The notes under the pieces: generated by a model
Seen by the model: only the letters and a program-made list of their open reading frames with translations
Database searches by the model: none
What the model was told of the DNA's origin: nothing
From: Scalesia atractyloides
Lineage: Eukaryota > Streptophyta > Magnoliopsida > Asterales > Asteraceae
NCBI GenBank assembly: GCA_947069175.1
Contig: CAMTDV010000013.1
Location: 33,369,725 to 33,433,724, forward strand
Direction of reading: 5' to 3'
Length of the DNA stretch: 64,000 bases
Part shown: piece after piece, positions 59,729-64,000 of the stretch
Layout: every line of letters begins with the position of its first letter
Position numbering within the stretch: the stretch's first letter is position 1
Position numbers and translations under genes: made by a program

Positions 59729-60262
59729 GAAACCCGAATCGAAAGGCTCAAGGCACGAAACAAGGAATTGTCAAGACAAGTTTGCTATGACATATTGGAA
59801 AAAGTAGGGCAAAGGGAACGTTATGATAGTTTGGTGACGGGACCCCTTCGTATCTTTCTAGAGACTGCGCTCCAATCGATTCATGAATTCAATTTGGAGT
59901 TTTTAGCACTTTCACTTTCAAGAAAGATATCGATGACATGTTCGACAATGAGGCGCTCCAATTCAGATGTGGGGATGATTCGTACAGTATCTCGGTAGCT
60001 CAATTTGGTGTGGATGTGGGAATCTACACCGAAGAGGAAGTTAGCAAACCTATTTTCACGGATAGTATCCATGAAATACCCGACAAAACATGAAACGCAT
60101 TCTAGGCACATATAAGAGATGGGCCAAAAAACCCAAGCAACACCAAGAGTACCAAGATACAGGACTCGCTCATTCGATACATACACCAGGTCTTAAGTGG
60201 TATATTTTGCTAGAGGAAGGATAGTGGGGGTGTTGTGAACCTTCGGGAGCTAACTTGCCTAT
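59729..60262 (+). pseudogene. Athila-type ORF1 relic, right part
   Basis: The frame continues RIERLKARNKELSRQVCYDI, GPLRIFLETALQSIHEFNLE. After a one-base loss near 59905 it reads ALQFRCGDDSYSISVAQFGV and DVGIYTEEEVSKPIFT, then YIHQVLSGIFC and GGVVNLREL. 'FRxGxxxxSxSxAxFGVxxGxYTEEE' is the signature of the Athila ORF1 family (gypsy gag-like). The homology breaks near 60262. The Gypsy-B insertion divides it from 46945-47072. Confidence 0.8.
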
Positions 60263-60374
60263 ATTGCATCTGTTGATGTCAGAATCTGTGTGTAGCTGAA
60301 GCTATCCAAAGACCAAAAGATCACAAGATGTTTGAAGACAAAATTACACTATGAAGCTATTGTCAAGGGGAGTC
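60263..60374 (+). mobile_element. Copia 3'-end fragment with polypurine tract
   Basis: A short non-coding piece ends tgtcaaggggagtc at 60374, directly before the LTR. The style equals the end of Copia-2 (ccaaggggagtt at 23603). Confidence 0.6.
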
Positions 60375-60777
60375 TGTTGGTGCATGTTTGTGATAACCAC
60401 TTAATAGTTTAGTCTTTGAATATTTTGTATTGGGCTTAGAATATGTGTTTAGGTTGTTTAGAGTTGTAATGGGCTTGGATAATGGCCTAGCCCAGTCTAA
60501 AGCCCAGTATGCAGACATGTAGTATATATACATGTTGTGCATTAGGGTTTTGGGGGAGTTAGAAGAAAGGAGTGTGATAAATCTACAGAGAGTGGCTGAG
60601 AGATTCTAGTGAGTCTTGAATTGATTTTAAACATTCTTGCTGGATAATCAATAGAAGACAGACTGAAAGTGTTTGTTCGTGTTCTTGTTCGTTTCTATGA
60701 AATCTGATCTAGGGGATTCCGCACTCTAGGTTGGATAGACGATTCTGTGAAGATCCATATGGATTAGGGGACCTACA
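60375..60777 (+). mobile_element. LTR of Copia-3
   Basis: It starts TGTTGGTGCATGTTTG and ends GGACCTACA (403 bases). A TATA-like box (agtatatatacatg) lies near 60520. A PBS follows, making it a 5' LTR, yet a PPT precedes it, as for a 3' LTR. Its start resembles that of the LTR at 23615. Confidence 0.88.
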
Positions 60778-60779
60778 AT

Positions 60780-60791
60780 TGGTATCAGAGC
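60780..60791 (+). promoter_or_regulatory. Primer-binding site of Copia-3
   Basis: TGGTATCAGAGC two bases after the LTR, complementary to initiator Met-tRNA. Confidence 0.93.
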
Positions 60792-60907
60792 ACTCGGCTC
60801 TTGTTTTTGCACTGTTTGGAATCGTTACTGCAGAAAAAGTTGGTTTTTGGACATGTTTCTGACGGTCGTTCTGAAGTTTTGATGGCTATTCTAGGGTTTT
60901 GCTGTTG

Positions 60908-61285
60908 TTTCGGATAAACAGCAAGGCATTTGGATAGAAGGAGGGTATCTCGGATAAAAAATGAAGCATTTCAGATTGAAAGCTTGCATTTCGGATCATC
61001 AGAGTTGTATTTCGGATCATCAGAGAAGCATCTCGGATCAGAATAGTTGTATCTATGATCAGAACAGTTCATCTCGGACTGTATCTCGGATCAGAATAGT
61101 CCATCTCGGATTGCACCTCGGTTCAGAATAGTCCATCTCGGATTGCATTTCGGATAACCAAGAAAGCATCTCGGATACCATTTCGGATTACTTTTCTGAA
61201 TCACCATCTCGGATCACTGTTCCGAGATTCCTTCTCGGATTGTTAATCCGAGTTACTGTTTCGGATTCAGTACTGTTTCGAGTTA
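60908..61285 (+). repeat. TCGGAT array in the Copia-3 leader
   Basis: About twenty copies of tttcggat or tctcggat occur between the PBS and gag, often within catctcggatcagaatag-type units. They are nearly all in one orientation, unlike 3730-4220. A splice-donor-like acaggtatac lies at 61601-61610. Confidence 0.85.
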
Positions 61286-61646
61286 AGTTCAAGAAGATGG
61301 AAAGTTAACCAGCTTACGTAACTGGAGTTAAACGTTTCGTACAATGAATTTGATCCATAGACAATCTTGACAAACCGACTGCATGGTTAGACTCATGTGA
61401 ATTTTAGGACAAAAAAAGGCACGAAAATTCCTGAAATCACTATCAGACATTATACACCATTGGATTTGTATCGTCGAGACGAGTCTAATGGTACAATTTG
61501 GTAATCACACTTTTCGGACAATTTTTGAACGTTTTTTGTCGGTACGGTTACGGTAAAACGCGAAGAAGGACCAGAAGAGAGGTTCGATTTAGGTTTCGAC
61601 ACAGGTATACCAAAGTCCATTTTGATTAATACTCTGCATGTTAAAG

Positions 61647-63467
61647 ATGGTTAGAATTAATAATATGAGTGAGGGTGTTAATAACTACCCAAAGTTGATA
61701 AATGTTGAACACTATGTAGACTGGATGAAGAGGTTTGAAGCATTTTTGTTCAAAGTGAAGATTCTAAGATGTGGAACTGTATGATTGATGGGTATATTGC
61801 TCCCACACATCGAGCTAATGGGAGAATTCTAGTACTTTCATATGAGAAGATGGAAGACTCTGAGAAACGGATGTATGATGCTGAGAAGAAAGCTTTAACA
61901 GCGATAAAGATGTCCTTGCCAACTGATATGAAACACATTTATAATAGGTATGGATCGTCTAGAGAGCTATGGGAAGCTTTAGGAAAATGTTATCAAAGTT
62001 CTTCAAGACAAAGCACATGTGATCAAGCATGTGATTAAGCATGTTTAGCTGAGACTAAATATGTGAAGATTGAAGAAAGAGCTGCTAAGAAAGAAGAGAA
62101 GAAGGAGCTGAGAAGGAGAAAATGGAAGTCAAGGATGCAAGAGCTACAGTGTGCATGGATGATACAGATGAGCTTACAGCAGAGGTACAACTACAATTTC
62201 AATCTGTAAGTCATACTTGTTATAATTGCACCGAACTACAAGGTAAAATAAACAAACTATCGGAGCAAAACAAAATTCTGTTAGCCGTATTAGAAAAACT
62301 GAAAGAGTCAAATGTTCTTTTGAGTAAAAGGGAGTCAAATTGTTTAAATAAACTCAAATCAAATGAACAAGAAATCAACAGTTTGACCAGCAAAGTTGAT
62401 GAATTGTTACAGATCATTGATTTGGCTCGTGAAACTGTGAAGAATAAGACTAACGAGCTTTTAGAAAAGTGCACAAAATTGGCAAGTGCACAAGCCAAAA
62501 ATTGTTGAACTCATTGAAAGTTAGACAAATTTGGAAAGTCCTCGTTAGTCAGGACTCAAATTCATAAAGATTTGAAAAGGAGTAGTGATCAAACGGGAGT
62601 GAGGTTTAGTAAAGCTTCATCTTCTGATGATCAGGATTACTCCTTTCTACCAAATGAAAATCAGCTAACAGATTTTGTGCCTACTACACCAGCGGTAGTG
62701 GATCCGATAATAACTGACATACTAAATAGTCCAGGTACTTTGAAAGAATTGGTTAGGTCTAACAGTACACCTCATAAAGTGGATGAGGATACTGAAGACA
62801 AAACGATCAAAACATTTAAAAAGGGATCTAGCAGGAAGAAAATTTTTAAGAAACGATCTTGTTTTAAATGTCACAACAAAGGGCATGTGGCTAGTTGTTG
62901 TCCTTTAAAAAAGGGTAAGAATGTGGAGGCTGAGGTTGAGGTTAAGGAAGGAAATTAGGTTGGTTCAAATAACACTGCTAAACCAAGTTGTCAGACAAAA
63001 CAACCGAGATTCCAATCTAAACCTTAAACATCAGGAAGATTTGATAGTCCAAGAACTTTTTCTCCTAAGTCAAGTCATTATAATGGTCAATCAAATTGTT
63101 TTCAACGTACACATTTTGGATATAGAAATCGATACCAAACTTCTGGTAATCAAAATTTTCAAGACGACATGAATATAGGGGTTTTAGTAACTCAAATGTT
63201 CAAAACAATCCAAAATTTTGAAAAGTTCAGACTATGATAATCAGAGAAGAAGGTTTCGAGATAATAATTTTCAAACGTCTGAAAATCCAAGAGTTTATGG
63301 GAACTCTGGTGATCAAAGATCTCGTGGAAATTATGAATCTTGTTCAACAACTTGGAAGACATCCACGACACCAGTAGGATATAATGGATATTGGAGAGAA
63401 TTAAGTTATATTGATATTCATAGTCGACCCAAAACTGGTAGGGTTTGGGTTCTCAAGTCTAACTAAG
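61647..63467 (+). pseudogene. Copia-3 gag with coiled coil and zinc knuckle
   Basis: ATG 61647: NNYPKLINVEHYVDWMKRFE. After a frameshift near 61760 it reads KRMYDAEKKALTAIKMSLP, YNRYGSSRELWEAL, a typical copia gag start. A long coiled coil follows (LQGKINKLSEQNKILLAVLE, LKSNEQEINSLTSKVDELLQ, 62230-62500), then an acidic linker and a CCHC knuckle, CFKCHNKGHVASCC (62860-62905). It ends in an Asn/Arg-rich tail (RGNYESCSTTWK) and GRVWVLKSN. Stops or shifts lie near 62036, 62506, 62957 and 63170. The coiled coil between the capsid part and the knuckle fits Sirevirus-type gag. No protease follows. Confidence 0.88.
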
Positions 63468-64000
63468 TTGTGTGTGTGCAAGATGACCAAGAAGGACTGT
63501 TGATGTGTTCAACAGTGGTTACTCCTGTAAAGCATCTGAGGTGAATAGTAGGTTACACATGGTTTACTTCCGTGATAGATAATGTTTTACTAAAAGTGAA
63601 AAACTTTTTGTCAGGTTAAAGAGGGAGTCCGTGTGTGTTTAAATTTCTGTTTTTAAAACCTTACTCCATAAAAACAAAAAATTTAGGGGAAGAAATTTCC
63701 CTAAGCCAAAAAGAGTTAAGTTAGTGAGTTAGTTTAGGGGGAGTAAGTTGAAAAGTTTAAACAATTTTCCATAAGAATTTTGTAAATAATTTATTGTTAC
63801 CAAAAATCAAAACATAAAAAAATAAAAAATAAAAAATGAGTTTTCACTGTGTGGAAAAGAAGAAATGATAGTACATCAGCAAGTTAGACTGTCATACTAA
63901 AATTAAAATTAATTTGCTTAAGTGTGATAGCAGCTTCATCATATGATGTACCAGTAGGCAAAAGGTGTGAAATAATCAACTTACATTGGTGATATAAATA
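63468..64000 (+). other. Post-gag sequence resembling the post-pol spacer of copia relatives
   Basis: No protease, integrase or RT motif is visible after gag. Instead there are PPT-like words (aaatttaggggaagaaatt at 63678, tttagggggagtaag at 63735) and acatcagcaagttagactgtc near 63875. These resemble the words after pol at 2632 and at 10815-10925. This suggests pol is deleted. Confidence 0.55.

Overview
This is nuclear DNA from a flowering plant, and probably an Asteraceae (this is inference from the style of the retroelement proteins). No intact host gene is visible in 64 kb. The window is a graveyard of nested transposable elements. Most of it is LTR retrotransposons: Ty1/copia of Sirevirus-like type and Ty3/gypsy chromoviruses of Tekay/Del type. 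There are also DNA-transposon relics (hAT MITE, PIF/Harbinger, CACTA, Helitron end, other MITEs) and one insertion of organellar DNA.

Region 1-24 kb is a nested copia complex. The oldest unit, Copia-2, has protease to RNase H at 7366-10660, a spacer, the start of an extra ORF at 12940-13238, the rest of that ORF at about 21801-23510, and a 3' LTR at 23615-24001. It is split twice. Copia-1 enters from beyond the left edge and ends with its LTR at 7365. Element 3 (reverse strand, LTR 13239-13537) was itself hit by Gypsy-A (reverse strand, LTR 16742-19829). All three copia units carry a large ORF between pol and the 3' LTR. In each case the first ATG lies 2-3 nt after a 3' splice-site-like sequence. 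This recalls an envelope-like ORF made from a spliced subgenomic RNA, but the protein shows no signal peptide or membrane span and is unidentified.

Region 24-47 kb is AT-rich intergenic DNA. It holds a degenerate tandem repeat, a hAT MITE with an 8-bp target duplication, a solo LTR with a 5-bp duplication, two PIF/Harbinger-related elements, a mitochondrial/plastid DNA insertion with rps11 and rps8 fragments, a Helitron 3' end, a CACTA end, a SINE candidate, two degenerate copia gag genes, a copia RT scrap, LTR-like pieces, two TIR elements and many microsatellites.

Region 47-60 kb is one complete but inactivated Tekay-type gypsy element, Gypsy-B (47073-59728, reverse strand, target duplication GAAAC). 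It sits inside an Athila-type ORF1 relic (46945-47072 and 59729-60262).

Region 60.3-64 kb is Copia-3. It has an LTR flanked by a polypurine tract on one side and a primer-binding site on the other, a leader full of TCGGAT motifs, and a gag gene. After gag comes sequence resembling the post-pol spacer of its relatives, so pol seems to be missing.

Short motif arrays link the copia units. TCGGAT/ATCCGGAT arrays precede the extra ORF (Copia-1, Element 3) or gag (Copia-3). ACTCGTACGAGT palindrome arrays occupy the Copia-2 spacer, its LTR and the unrelated solo LTR at 26427-26914.
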